In this document: positions 35,740 through 46,944 of the stretch, piece by piece | Layout of the letters: every line of letters begins with the position of its first letter | Numbering within the stretch: position 1 is the stretch's first letter | Assembly (NCBI GenBank): GCA_007922225.1 | Contig: ML679961.1 | Coordinates: 62,251,430 to 62,315,429 of the forward strand | Length of the DNA: 64,000 nucleotides | Direction of reading: 5' to 3' | Origin: Emydura subglobosa | Lineage: Eukaryota; Chordata; Testudines; Chelidae | Translations under genes and position numbers: made by a program | The notes under the pieces: model-generated | What the model was told of the DNA's origin: nothing | The model's database searches: none | The model's input: only the letters and a program-made list of their open reading frames with translations

Positions 35740-37446
35740 GCAGCCCAGCTCTGCTGAAGCCCACTCCTTCCTGCGCCCTGGGCAGAGGCGTGGTGGGACG
35801 TGAAGGTATGTACCGCCAGCCTAGCAGCTGCTTTTCAGATGCCAGGCCCTAGCACTTCTGCTAGGAAGGCTGTAGATAGAGCTTGAGCTCTGCTGGGAGA
35901 GCTATGGGAGAGCTAAGGCCTCCTGACATCTAATGAGGGCAGCCTCTGCTCCCTGCTAGTAGCATGCAGCTTTGGAAAGAAAACCAGGAGAAAAATGTCC
36001 TGATTTGCATGGAAATAACAGACAACCTTCGGTAGAAAAGCTGGATGAGGGCAGTATATGGCGGTTCTGATGTAAGTGCCTTGAGCTCGGATACCCTCCT
36101 GGCCGAAGTTATGGCTACGAGAAAGGCCATCTTCCAGGTCAGTTAAAGAAGTGAGCAGGTCGCTAGAGGCTCCAATGTGTTGCAGCAGAATTCCCAGCAT
36201 ATGCCCACCCCTCGCACCCCCACCCACTTGGTGCCAACAGTAAAACCGTGACCTGACCTTATAGGGCTGCAGCTGTTGTTTACAGCATTTAGTTGTTATG
36301 CTGCTACCCCCCCCCCCCCACAAGAAAATCGCCTACGCACCCCAGTGTCTGTTGCCCACAGATAACGGGCTATGTATCCAGTGCCATAACAGCTCTACCG
36401 AAGGCCACAGGCCTCGTCATAGTCTGGCACGTACTAATGTATATCCCTCCCCCAATCCAGAGCTACCAAACTTGCAACGCATTCTCTAGTATAAAAAGGG
36501 GTACGCCCCATGCCCAAATTGAGAAAGCGTTCGCCAGCCTGATCACCTGGACCGCCCCGCTTCTCCCGTTCCCGTACTCTGAACGCGAATCGTGAAAGCC
36601 GGCCTGTACCAAATGATATGCTACGACTCATTCTCTGTTCCTAGTGGCGAGATATAAAAAGTAACTGCTTTGCCTGTTTCTCTGCCTGCTTTATATGATA
36701 ATCATTTAAGCTACGTATTTAGTATTACAGCGTGTACTCCATATTCCTTAATAAAATTTTGTTGTATTATCCAACTGACTGATTATTGACTCTGGGGGAT
36801 CCATAACTTGTCGCGACACAATGGAGGTCCAATCAGCCTTGAGAGGATGAAGTTGAGGTCCCAGTGTGCCAATGGCAAGCATGTTGGTGGATACATTTTG
36901 TCTAACCCTTTTCAGGAACTATACAACCAAGGGGTTAGCGAACACCGAGCGACCGGATTTCCCAGTATGGAATGCAGAAATGGCAGCCAAGTGCACCTTG
37001 ACTGATGAGCCGAAGAGGCCCTGTTGCTTAAGGTGCAGCAAATAGTACAAGATGGACAAAATCGACACCACTGTAAGTTGACTACCCTTTTGAGCTGCCC
37101 TCATTGAAAACTGTTTCCACTTTGCTAAATAAGTGACCCTAGTAGAGGGTTTTCTACTACCGAGGAGGACCTCCCTAACTTGCTTGAAACATCTTAGCTC
37201 CGTGGGGTTCAGCCATGGAGCTTCCATGCCGTGAGGTATAACGATGTGAGATTGGTGTGTCGTAACATGCCATGTTCCTGGGTGCTCAGGCCTTGGAGCA
37301 AAGGTAGAGTGATCAGAGTGGCCACTGAAAGGTCGAGGAGCATGGTGAACCAGTGCTGGCGTGGCTAAGCGGAGGCTATTAGGATCACCGAGGCGCTCTC
37401 CTGCCTGATCTTCACAAGGACCCTGTGGATGAGAGGGGTCAGACAA
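35740..37446 (-). pseudogene. DIRS copy B tyrosine recombinase, interrupted by a solo LTR
   Basis: The N-terminal core reads EVLLGSRKPSTRVTYLAKWK near 37175 and then YYLLHLKQQGLFGSSVKVHL near 37045. The LTR (36178-36818) follows. The C-terminal half resumes with ITSARRVSELKALTSEPPYT near 36110, keeping the first catalytic Arg. Further on, the HxxR box is distorted to HSSPSR by a small duplication near 35910. The position of the nucleophilic tyrosine reads CAC (His) at 35790-35792 within VHTFTSHHAS. Both catalytic changes and the LTR inactivate it. Confidence 0.8.
36178..36818 (+). mobile_element. Solo LTR of an endogenous retrovirus or LTR retrotransposon, 5-bp TSD
   Basis: 641 bp beginning TGTTGCAGCAG and ending GTCGCGACA, so it has TG...CA ends. 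It is flanked on both sides by CAATG (36173-36177 and 36819-36823), a perfect 5-bp target duplication. A TATA box (GTATAAAAAGG) at 36489-36499 and AATAAA at 36750-36755 define a plus-strand U3-R-U5 order. No internal genes remain, so this is the product of LTR-LTR recombination. It lies inside the recombinase gene of DIRS copy B, which reads on across it. A C run of 14 is at about 36306-36319. The family is not recognised. Confidence 0.9.
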
Positions 37447-37599
37447 AAGGCATAAAACAGCTGGCCTGTGGGCTACATAGAATAAGAAAGGCGTTCATAA
37501 TGGACCCAGGGCAGTGGCTCTGAAAGGAGCAGAACTGTAGACACTTTCTGTTGAACTTTATAGTGAATAAGTCCACCTGGGGAACACCCCACTGATGGA

Positions 37600-38852
37600 A
37601 GATGCTGCTCAACACATCTGGCCGGATTGACCACTCGTAGTTCAGGAAGGATCTGCTGAGGCTGTCAGCTAATGTATTTTAGATCCTGAACAGGTACGAT
37701 GCTTCCAGGTGTATCAAACGTGTGATGCAGAATTCCCACAAACTGAGGGCTTCCCGGCACAGGGGAGAGGAGCAAGCTCCACTGTCTGCTTACATAAAAC
37801 ATCACTGTTATATTGTGTGTGTGGACCGATACTACTTTGTCCTCCAGATGGTCTTGGAAGGCCTGGCAAGCCAGATGCACAGCCCTCATCTCCCTCACAC
37901 TGATGTGAAGCAATAGTTCTGCTTGAGACCATACGCCCTGGGTCTTGAATTCTTCTAGATGAGCTCCCCAACCCATTGCTGAAGAGTGTGTGACCAGACA
38001 TAACGAAGGACAGGGAGGTGAGAAGGGGACTCCTGCGCATACCATGTGAGGATTGCACCACCAATCTAGGATCTGTAGAAGTGAGGGAGGAAGCAAGACC
38101 CCCTTGTCTAATTCGCTCCGAGCAGAGTGGTAAACTGATGCCACCCATGCTTGCAGGGGTCTGAGTTGTAGTCTTGCATGTCATACAACATAGGTACAAG
38201 CTGACATGTGCCCCAGCACCTATAGACAATTCTGAGCCATGGTCTGAGGGTAATGCTTTAAGTTCTCTATTATGCCCCACATGGCCAGGAAATGGGTCTC
38301 TAGAAGAGACGCTGTGGCCTGTAGTCCAACACCGCCCCAATAAACTCTATCCTCTGGGTTGGTGTAAGCATTGACTTCTGTTCGTTGAGGATGTCTGCCT
38401 CCACCTGTGTCCTGGTGCTTTCCTTGACCAACCATCATTCAGGTAGGGGTATACTTGCACTCCTTTCTTTCTCAGGAAGGCTGCAACTACCAACATACAT
38501 TTGGTGAATGCCCAGGGGCTGCAAACAGTCCGAAGGGCAGCACCATTGGAAGTGGGCCTGATTGACCATGAAACAGAGGAACCTCCTGTGGTTCATGTAA
38601 ATAGCCACATGGAACTAAGCATCCTTTAGGTTGAGGGCAGCATACTAATCTCCTGGATCCAGGGAGGAAATGATAAGGGTTAGAGATAGCATGCAGAACC
38701 TCAGTCTCTTCATGAACCTGTTCAGGTCCCGCAGGTTGAGGATGGGATGAAGGCCTCCCGTAGCTTTTGGAATTAGGAAATAGCAGGAGTAGAACCCCAT
38801 TCCTCTTAATTCTTGGGGCACCTCCCTCCACTGCTCCCAATCCTAGAAGCAC
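37600..38852 (-). pseudogene. DIRS copy B reverse transcriptase / RNase H remains
   Basis: The polymerase frame is broken repeatedly. The active site reads VQVYPYLNDG near 38460-38431, with AAT (Asn) in place of the first Asp codon at 38437-38439. The RNase H part reads FLVTHSSAMGWGAHLEEFK in part near 37990, then MRAVHLACQAFQDHLEDKVV near 37890 and ITVMFYVSRQ near 37810. Here the Asp of the TDNTA box has become His (THNITV). Confidence 0.75.
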
Positions 38853-39199
38853 TTGTACGTCTTGTTGGAGCAGTTGCTCATGAGAGGGGTCCCTGAAGAG
38901 GGATGGGGGTGGGGGTGGGAAGGATGAAAACTGGAGTGAATATCATTGTTCTATCGTGCGTAGTACCCATCGATCTGATGTGATTTGGGACCACACATGA
39001 CAGAAGTAGGATAGACGGTCCGAAAACAAGAGGGGTGGATTCGGAACCATTACTGGTGCGCTGTCCTCAGGCACACCGTCAAAAGTTTTGCTTAGAGCTG
39101 GAGGCCTGCTTTGTCTGGCCTGAGTCCTGGCCAGAGGAATGAGGCAGCCTTCTTCTATTGTTTCTGCCCCTGCAATGGTTAGAGTCCTGCTTGTGTTGA

Positions 39200-40971
39200 C
39201 CCTAATAAAAGCACAGCATGGGTTGAGGCTTTAATGACTTCCTCTGAGCCAACGTGTGCAGTCCAAGGGATCTCAGCGTGGCCCTGGAGTCCTTCAAGCT
39301 GTGAAGCTTGGAGTCCATCTGTGACAAAAACAGAGCCGGGCCCTCGAATAGCAGGTCCTGAATACTGCGCTGCACCTCATGTGGGAGGCCTGAGGCTTGG
39401 AGCCAGGAACTTGGTCTCATGGCCACGCCAGATGCCATCAGGCGTGGGCCCTTGCTGTCCCTGCCTCTCACGCTCATTTGCAGCAGTTACTACAAACAAC
39501 CCTGGAGGAGGGTGCATATAAAAATGCTCGTGGTCCTTTGCTGACACGAAATATTTCCTCTAGACCTTTTTCGCTGTTGGAGGCAGAGAGGCCAGGGTTT
39601 ACCACAAGATCTTTGTGGTTTCCTTGATAGTTTTTATAAGAGGGAGCACGACCCTGGAGGAGCCCTCTGGGTTAGAATGTCTACCATGGGGTCTGCACCC
39701 TCCAACACCAAATCTGCCTGTAGACCCATATTCCGAGCTACCCTAAGGAGTATCTCCTGGTGTGCTCTAGTGTCGTCCGGCACCGATGCTGGTGTGGCTC
39801 CTGCTACCGCCTCATCTGGAGACAAAGAGGAGGATACTCTAACTACTAGTGCCGACCCATCCTGTCCCTCAGCACCAGAAGGGTCATGTGGTGCTGCCTC
39901 CTCTTCCAAGCCAGAGTCACAGGGGAAGTCCGCCGCGGTGCCAGGAACGGAGCCCTCCTTGGTGCCATACCGCATGCTTCCAGCGGAGTGTGAAGGTCTC
40001 CTGGTCCGCCCTTCCAATGACATGAAGGAGAGAGGTCTACCCAACTGGGACCCCTGGGGTCCAGAATGGCCACTGCAAGGGCAACTGCCACTGTGGGGCC
40101 CCTGGCATCACCAGGGGTTGAGCCTCCTCCATCCGTTGCTGTCTGCCACAGTGCTAGTCCATTGGGGTGAAATGGAATCCTCCGAGTCCAAAGAGAATCG
40201 GCCGCTCCCTGGAAACCATGGAGGTCTGGTACTGGATAGCGCCGGAGAGCAGTGCGGAGACAGTGGGACCTGGCCATCATAGCCGGCTTGCCCTGAGAGG
40301 GCACCCTAGGCCTCCTCGGTGCTGGCAGTTGCGCCTGGTCCCGGCGAGAAGGAGGTGGTGGAGCTGTGTCCTCTATCAGCTCCCTTGCTGCCTCATAGGC
40401 CTCTGGCATGGAGGGGATCTGCAATTCCTCCTCCTGTGTATCATCCCCCAACGGGGAGGCCATAGGACCCGGACTCAATGAACCCCTCACCAGAGCCGGA
40501 GTCAACAGCGCCATGTGCACAGGTTCAGGGCTTAAGTGACCTGATGCGGGCTGCACTTTACTGCCCTCCTGGCGTGCCGTGATCTTCAGTGTTGGTGAGT
40601 GCCCTCTGTCCGACTTCTTTTTATGCAGCACCGGGGAGTGGGGGCGGTGCCATGCTTTTCAGTGCCAGGGAAGCATGCCGGTGCCTAGGCTCCTTAGAAG
40701 CGGAGTCCTTTTTGGGCTGCACCTCCATGACTGTTGCTGGCACGCTCCTTACTGAAGCTGAGGGCCTCTGCTCCGTGGGGCAAAGGACGGACTCCATAAG
40801 TAGAAACTTGAGTCTTTGACTTTGCTCTTTCTGGGTCCTGAATCGGAAGCTTCTGCAGATGGTACAGTGATCCCATAAGTGAGACTCCCCTAAGTACCTG
40901 AGGCAGGAAGAGTACGGGTTGTCTCTGGGCATAAGCTTCTTGCAGGACCCACACGATTTGAAGCCAGGCAT
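39200..40971 (-). pseudogene. DIRS copy B ORF1 (Gag-like, zinc-finger start)
   Basis: ORF1 of DIRS elements is a structural, nucleic-acid-binding protein. Here the N-terminus reads MPGFKSCGSCKKLMPRDNPYSSCLRYLGESHLW (shown partly), with the same Cys pattern as the start of copy D, and continues IQDPERAKSKTQVSTYGVRP in another frame. The middle is Pro/Ser-rich and the end carries the helix-forming region near 39477-39202 (EVQRSIQDLLFEGPALFLSQ). Frameshifts are frequent. Confidence 0.75.
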
Positions 40972-41338
40972 ACCCTGTCCTGAGGTGGGGAAGGGGGGAA
41001 ATGAGAGACTACCTAATAAGCAGGAGTATTTTATCCTATCACTATACTAATTACTATACTATACTAACTGTTACTTGAACTATTTACAGGTACTTAAACA
41101 AATGAAGAGATAAGGGGAAAATTTGCAGTAAGAAGAACTGCTGTTCCAACAACTATCACGGGTGGTAAGAAGGAATTGAAGAGGTCGGAGGATTGGCAGA
41201 GCCTTATATAGGGCACCATGAAGGCACGACTCCAGAGGGCTCCATAGCTGACCCTACGGGTACTTCTAGGGAAAAACTTTTGGTGAGCTGTGCATGCAGT
41301 ACGCAGACACATACTTGGAATCAACATGAGCAAGCACT

Positions 41339-41360
41339 CGAAGAACCATCTTTTCTTCTT
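41339..41360. other. Head-to-tail junction of DIRS copies B and C
   Basis: The left terminal repeat of copy B ends in GAGCAAGCACTCGAAGAACC (41329-41348). Within a few bases the second half of copy C's internal complementary region starts (TTCTTCTTCGAGTG). The two words CACTCGAAGAA and TTCTTCGAGTG form an inverted repeat across the junction. No unrelated host sequence lies between the elements. Confidence 0.75.
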
Positions 41361-41449
41361 CGAGTGTTTGCTCATGTGCATTCCATGGTAGATGACTCAC
41401 AAGCAGTTTCTCTGGAGGCAGGCTCAGAGTTATGAAAGCTGACATTGTC

Positions 41450-42452
41450 TCTTTCCAGCTGCATAATGGGATAATGGCATAATGGGAGGCAAAAGCATGC
41501 ACTGAAGACCATGTTGCCGCCTTATAGATGTCTTGGATGGGCACCTGTGCTAGGAAGGCTGCTGATGAGGGTTGCGCCATAATCAAGTGAGCTGTTACAG
41601 TCGAGAGGGTCTTTTGTCCTTTCTGCCACTGCTATGAACAGCTGAGCTGACCTACAAAAGGGTTTAGTTCTTTCGACATGGAAGGCCAAGGCATGTCTGA
41701 CATCCAGGTTGTGTAGCCTTCATTCTTCATTGGATCTATGTGATTTGGGGAAAAATATTGGTAAGAATAAGCCCTGGTTGATGTGAAACTGCAACACTAC
41801 CTTTGTTAAGAAATCTGGGTTGGGTCGCAGTTGAACTTATCTTTCTAAAACACCATGTAGGTGATTCTGAGGTTAAGGTCCTGATCTTGGAAACCCTTTG
41901 TGCTGAGGTGATTGCAATCAGGAAGGAGACTTTCCACAAGAGGAGCAGTAGCAAACAGGTTGCCAATGGTTTGAAGGGGGGCCCTGTAAGTCTTGAGAGT
42001 ACTAGGTTCAGGTTCCACTGCGGGGTGAGATCCTGGACTTGTGGGAATAGCCGTTCTAGGCCCTTCAAGAACCTACACGTGATGTCATGTGCAAAAAACA
42101 ATTTATTTTGGATCAGGGGATGGAAGGCTGAGATAGCTGCCAAGTGACCTTTGATCGATGAGAGGGCTAGGCCTTGATGCTTAAGGTTCAGCAGGTAGTC
42201 CAAAATTGACTGTATTGAGGCCTGAAATGGGGCAAGTTTCCACTCTATAGCCCAAGTGGAAAATCTCTTTAGTTTTGCTAGGTACATAGCCCTTGTGGAA
42301 GGTTTTCTGCTGCCCAACAGGACCTGTTGCATCTGCGTCGAGCAAGCTTGTTCTTCCACATTCAACCATGCAGCATCCATACTTTCAGGTGAAGGGACGA
42401 CAAATTGGGGTACAGTAGATGGCCATGATCCTGAGAGAGCAGGTCTGGCCAT
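41450..42452 (-). pseudogene. DIRS copy C tyrosine recombinase
   Basis: A long open stretch (42452-41736, 238 codons) gives the N-terminal core and part of the catalytic domain. It contains VLLGSRKPSTRAMYLAKLKR, GLALSSIKGHLAAISAFHP, and AITSAQRVSKIRTLTSE with the first Arg. The last part (41586-41450) reads PSSAAFLAQVPIQDIYKAAT and VHAFASHYAII, with the nucleophilic Tyr at 41479-41481. The HxxR box reads HLIMAQ, so its Arg codon is ATG (Met) at 41578-41580. A small AT-rich duplication follows the tyrosine (41462-41485). Confidence 0.8.
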
Positions 42453-42497
42453 AAAGGTAATTCCAGTGGGGTCATTGTTGAGAGCCCCAGTAGTGTG

Positions 42498-43992
42498 TCA
42501 AACCAATGTTGTCTCTGCCAGGCTTGGGCAATGAGGACCACCTTTGCCCTGTCCTGCCTGATCTTCAACAAGACACTGTGGATGAATGGTATTGGGGGGA
42601 AGGTGTACATCAGCCCTCCTTCCCATGAAAGCAGGAAGGCATCTGACAGGGAGCCTCTGGCAAGTCCTTGGATGCAGCAGAACAGGCGGCATTTCCTGTT
42701 TTTCCTGGAGGTGAATAGGTCCACTTGGGGAGTCCCCCACATCTGGAAGATCATGCTGGCTACCTCTGGGTGGAGAGATCACTCATGTCAAGATGAGAAA
42801 GAGCAGCTGAGATGATCTGCCAATTTGTTCCTGATGTCTGGAAGATGTGACGCTACGATGTGGATAGCGTTCTGAATGCAGAAGTTCAAGAGTGGCTTCC
42901 TGACATGGGGTGACGATCGGGCTCCATCTTGTTTGTTTATATAGCACATTGCAGCCATGTTCTCTGTCAGAATCCAAATCACCCTGCCCTCCAGATAAGG
43001 AAGGAACGGCTGGCACACTAGCCGGATCGCTCTGAGTTCCGTGAGATTTATATGGAGGGCACGGTCCTATTGTGACCAAAGATCCTGCATACTGAGATCA
43101 TTGAAGTGCGCCCCCATCATCCCAGCTCTGAGGCATCAGAAACTAATGTCACTGTGGGGGAGAACGCTGCAAATGGGACCCCTTGCAGCATGAAGTGGGG
43201 ATCTGTCCACCACTTGGGGGATGACTGGACTGACTGTGGAACTGTGACCACGTCATCTAGCTTGTGCCTATTTGGCCTGAGGACTGAAGCTAACCAAGTC
43301 TGCAGGGGATGCAGCCGAAGGCGAGAATGTTGAACTACACATGTACAGACTGCCATATGGCCCAATGGTCTGAGGCACAAACGGGCGGTTGAATATCCAT
43401 AATCAGGCTTAATATTGTTTGGAATCTGAACTCCAGGAGGAAAGCTCTGGCTTGCATAGAGTTGAGAATGGCCCCTATGAATTCTATGTGTTGAACTGGA
43501 GACGGGGTTGACTTTTGCTTGTTCGGTAGTAGACCTAGACTCTGGCAGGTAGATTTTACTAGACTGAGGCTGTGCTGGACCTGAGCCCATAACCTATCTT
43601 TGATGAGTCAGTTGTACAGATAAGGGTAAATTTGAACCCCACAGCGTCTTAGGTGTGCGGCCACTACTGCCATACATTTCGTGAAGACACTCAAGGCAGA
43701 AGAAAGGCCAAACGGTAATATCATAAATTGACAGTGGCCACCGCTTACTACAAAGCACAGGAATCTCCTGCAGCTTTGGAAGATTAAAATGTGAAAGTAT
43801 ACATTCTTCAAATCGAGGGTGGCATACCAGTTCCTTGGATCCAGCAACAGAATGATAGCAGCTAGGGAGACCATGCAAAACTTCAACTTCTTGAGGTTCT
43901 GTTGAGACAACGCAGGTCCAGAGTGTGTCTGAGGCACCTCTGGGCTTTTGGTATGAGAAAATAACGAGAATAGAACCCTTTCCATCTTCCAT
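42498..43992 (-). pseudogene. DIRS copy C reverse transcriptase / RNase H, catalytic site destroyed
   Basis: Reverse transcriptase motifs are NWYATLDLKNVYFHI near 43840, LPFGLSSALSVFTKCMAV near 43715, and GVQIYPYLYN followed by TGA at about 43608. Here the catalytic Asp pair has become Tyr-Asn and the next Trp codon is a stop. RNase H remains are TVTLVSDASELG near 43150, WILTENMAAMCYINKQDGAR near 42980 and VASHLPDIRNKLADHLSC near 42830. A tether region (SILDYLLNLKH and others) belongs to the following recombinase. Several indels separate the pieces. Confidence 0.8.
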
Positions 43993-44172
43993 CTAGAAGA
44001 ACTTCCTCTATTGCTCCTCCCTGCAGGAGGACTGAGGTGGCCAGAATAGCCTTCTGAAGCTGTGCTGGGTATACAGGCTGAGGGAACGCAGCGTGGCCCT
44101 AGAGTCTTTTAAGCCATGCAGTCTATTATCAGTTTGTTCAGAGAATAGCGTGATTCCCTCAAACACCAGATC

Positions 44173-46345
44173 CTAAATAGACTGCTGCACTTCCTGCGAC
44201 AGCCCAGATGATTGCAGCCATGAGCAACAACACATGGACACCAGCAAAGCCATTGACCTTGCCACTGAATCGATTGCATCCAGTTCCATTTGGAGGGAGG
44301 CTGTGGCCACTATCTTGCCCTCCTCCAGGAGAGATGAGAACTCCCGCTTCACACCTTGTGGCAGGGAGTCCTTAAATTTCGCCACCAAGTCCAAAATATT
44401 ATAGTTAAATCTCTCCAGCAATGCTTGCTGGTTGGAGATTCTTAATTGGAGGCTGGCCGTGGAGTAAACTTTTCTCCTGAATAAATCCAGTTTTTTAGCA
44501 ACTGTATTCTTGGGCATCGAACTGGCCTGTCCCTGTCTGTCCCGTTCATTGGTTGCAGCTACTACTAAAGATCCTGGCGGGGGGTGGGAGAATAAATGTT
44601 CATATCCCTTAGCCGGGACATAATACCTTTTCTCCACTCTCGTGGAGATGAGCAGCAAAGAGGATGGCATCTGCCACAAGGCTTTGACCACCTTTAGCAC
44701 CCCCTCATAGACTAATAAGGCGAGTCTAGTCGGGGCCATGGCTGCCAGAATGTCAAACGGGCCATCTGAGGGCTCAGCTAGCTCCTCCGCCTCCAGCTCC
44801 AAGTTGGATGCCACCCTTTTGAGGAACTCCTGGTGGGCTCTAAAATAGTCTGTTGGCAACAGCGGAGTGGGGCCCTTGATGTCCTCATCTGGGGAGGATG
44901 ACGATGATGGTACCACTAGTGTGGGGAGAGGGGGTAATGGGCTTCCTTCCTCTGGGGGAATTTCCCTGTTCGAGTCCTGAAGCTCGATGCTGGAAACAGA
45001 ACTTGATTCCGAATCCCAGATCGGGTCAGTTGATGCCCTTGACCACTTCTCTGGCATGGTCACAAAGGCCTGAAAAGAATAAGGGCCTGGGGCCATCAGG
45101 ATCTCCCACAGGTTCTAGTAAGGCCACGGGTCAGCCATTGGCCTTGAGGCCATGCTCCCATCTATAGTTCTCCACTCAGTGCTGGTGCAGTTTTTTGTGT
45201 GTGTCCTCTGGGCTGAGTACTGGGCTCCCCTTCTGAATCCGAAGAGAACCTCTCTCCTGTTGTGGACCATGGAGGTGGTGAATGAGGCTCCTCCTGGTGG
45301 CTGAAATGCGGCACCGGGGAGCGGTGCCAAGGAGAGGATGACCTCTGGTAAGATTCCCCCGAGCAGTGCCATGTCAGAGGGGAGTGGTGTCTGGGTGGCC
45401 GTGTCTGAGGACTACACGGGCTATGTGGTACTGGAGACTGGTGCCCAGTCAGTGACCGGCATGGTGTCGACGACCAGCACCATGGTGGTGGTGGGTGCCG
45501 CAGTCACAGTGATCGCCGACATACCCCGGAGAGCCTCTCCCTTTTATCGGGGATTGGGCCCGTGATGGGGACTGGAGCCGAGATGGCAGAAAGCTGCGCC
45601 CCGGGGCTAGAGATCATGTCTTCGGTGTTACGGATTGGTGCCCAGAATGGGAGTGGCGCTTATCAGTGACGTAATGTGGAGGGCCCATGGCTGGCTTGCT
45701 CTGGAGATGGGAAAGTGCATGGGTTCCAGTGCTGAAGGTGCGGTTGGTGGCATAGGGAGGGCCATTAAGTCTCTGGCTACCTGGAAGGCCTCAGGTGTCG
45801 ATGGCACCGTTAGGCGGAGGTGTCCCCTTCCACTCCCAGGATTTGGGGGTGGCTCCCTCAGAGGGCTCATGGCCCTAGGCAGGGAGATTGGGTCCGCCCG
45901 TTTTTGGGTGAACGATTTGCCCGATGTGGGTCCTTTGCTCGACTCCGCCTGCTTGTCCCTCATTAGTGTGGGAAATCGGCCACACTGCCTCTTTTGCCTT
46001 TTCTTCGGCACTGGTGATGTTGAGCGGTGCCGTGAAGTGCTCAGTGCTGGTGGACAGTCCGCATGGAAGTCGAGATGCTCAGTGCCAAAACTGAGTAAGC
46101 AGGTTTCTGAGGCCAGATTCAGTGCCACCTCCGTTAGTAGGGCTTTCAAACGAATATCCCTGTCTGTGTGTCTGCGGCCTGAAGCCCTTACAGATCTTAC
46201 ACTTGTCCCTCACGTGTGTCTTTCCCAGACACATCAAACACCAGTAGCGTGGGTCATCTGAGAGGCAAGAGTTTATTATACATGTTACACAGTTTAAAGC
46301 CCAGGGCATGCCCCACTGCTGGGTGGACGTCTCAAAGGGGAACAA
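44173..46345 (-). pseudogene. DIRS copy C ORF1 (Gag-like)
   Basis: The N-terminal Cys/His segment is read near 46270-46180 as DPRYWCLMCLGKTHVRDKCK followed by ICKGFRPQT, equivalent to CLRCLGEQHRRDKCKIC in copy D. The C-terminal 307-codon open frame (45096-44173) keeps a structural core: FRAHQEFLKRVASNLELE near 44850, LALLVYEGVLKVVKALWQ, YNILDLVAKFKDSLPQGVK, and the ending WLQSSGLSQEVQQSI. The two parts are out of frame with each other. No known enzymatic motif is present. Confidence 0.8.
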
Positions 46346-46944
46346 CTATTTTAAGTATAACCAACTAATCAATCTTTAAGAACGATATACAACTAGCTAC
46401 AATTTATACAACAGAACACCACTAGGCACTTGCAGACAAAAGAGAAGAGTCGTTCCAACAACCATCACTGGTGGAAAGAAGGACCTGAAGAACGTAGGGC
46501 CACCAGCGCCTCATATACTGCAGCTTGAGTGCAGAACTCCAGGGGGCACTGGAGCCGGCCCTATGGATACAACTAAGGCAAAAAGATCTCTGACAGCCAT
46601 GGATGTGAGCGTGCACACACCTAGCGTGGAAAGCATATGAGCAAGCATTTAAAGAAGAATATATTGCTTATTTGTGAAATGCTACTGAATAGTTCACTTA
46701 GTGATATATTTATCTCTATTCTATAAATATAATACATTATGGTTCTTGGTGAGGAGATCACTGTATCATATATACGTGGAAGACAAAAATTTATCATTAT
46801 GAGGAGCAACACATAGGCTTCCTTCTGGTTTCCTGTATCTGCAATACCACCACCACTTGGATCTATAATTTCACTACATACTATCTGGCTTTGCCTGTTC
46901 ACTACTAGTTTCTTCCCCTCTTATTCTACCCATACACTGCTTAC

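Larger units (their letters stand above)
35326..41348 (-). mobile_element. DIRS retrotransposon copy B, nearly full length, carrying a solo LTR
   Basis: The element is read on the minus strand. The left terminal repeat is at about 41123-41348. ORF1 lies at 40971-39200, RT/RNase H at about 38850-37600, and recombinase at 37446-35740. The internal complementary region is at 35590-35679, and the right terminal repeat plus its end arm (GGTTATTTACCAGTAACTG) at 35326-35589. The internal region contains the reverse of the right arm joined to the reverse of the left end, as in DIRS circle junctions. A 641-bp solo LTR interrupts the recombinase gene. About 5.4 kb without the LTR. A GT microsatellite has expanded at 35567-35589. 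Confidence 0.9.
41349..46655 (-). mobile_element. DIRS retrotransposon copy C, lacking its right terminal repeat
   Basis: The element is read on the minus strand. The left terminal repeat is at about 46440-46655. ORF1 lies at 46345-44173, RT/RNase H at about 43992-42498, and recombinase at about 42452-41450. The right side stops in the middle of the internal complementary region (TTCTTCTTCGAGTGTTTGCTCATG at 41353, first 20 bases TTCTTCTTCGAGTGTTTGCT), directly touching the left end of copy B. It is therefore missing about 300 bases at the 3' end. All genes carry stops or frameshifts. Confidence 0.88.
29133..46944 (-). other. SIPA1L1: SIPA1L1 intron between coding exons 2 and 3
   Basis: 17.8 kb. 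Contents are a MIR-like SINE (29166-29400), a possible small MITE (30050-30293), a hAT element (30846-31258), a CR1 (31830-33935), and DIRS copies B and C joined end to end (35326-46655). B contains a solo LTR. Positions 29401-30049, 30294-30837, 31267-31829 and 33936-35325 show nothing else that I can name. Confidence 0.85.

Noticed and set aside
39677..40282. 201-codon plus-strand open frame opposite DIRS ORF1 (also 45635-46261)
   Set aside because: Both are antisense shadows of GC-rich, Pro/Ser/Ala-rich ORF1 sequence, without any recognisable domain.
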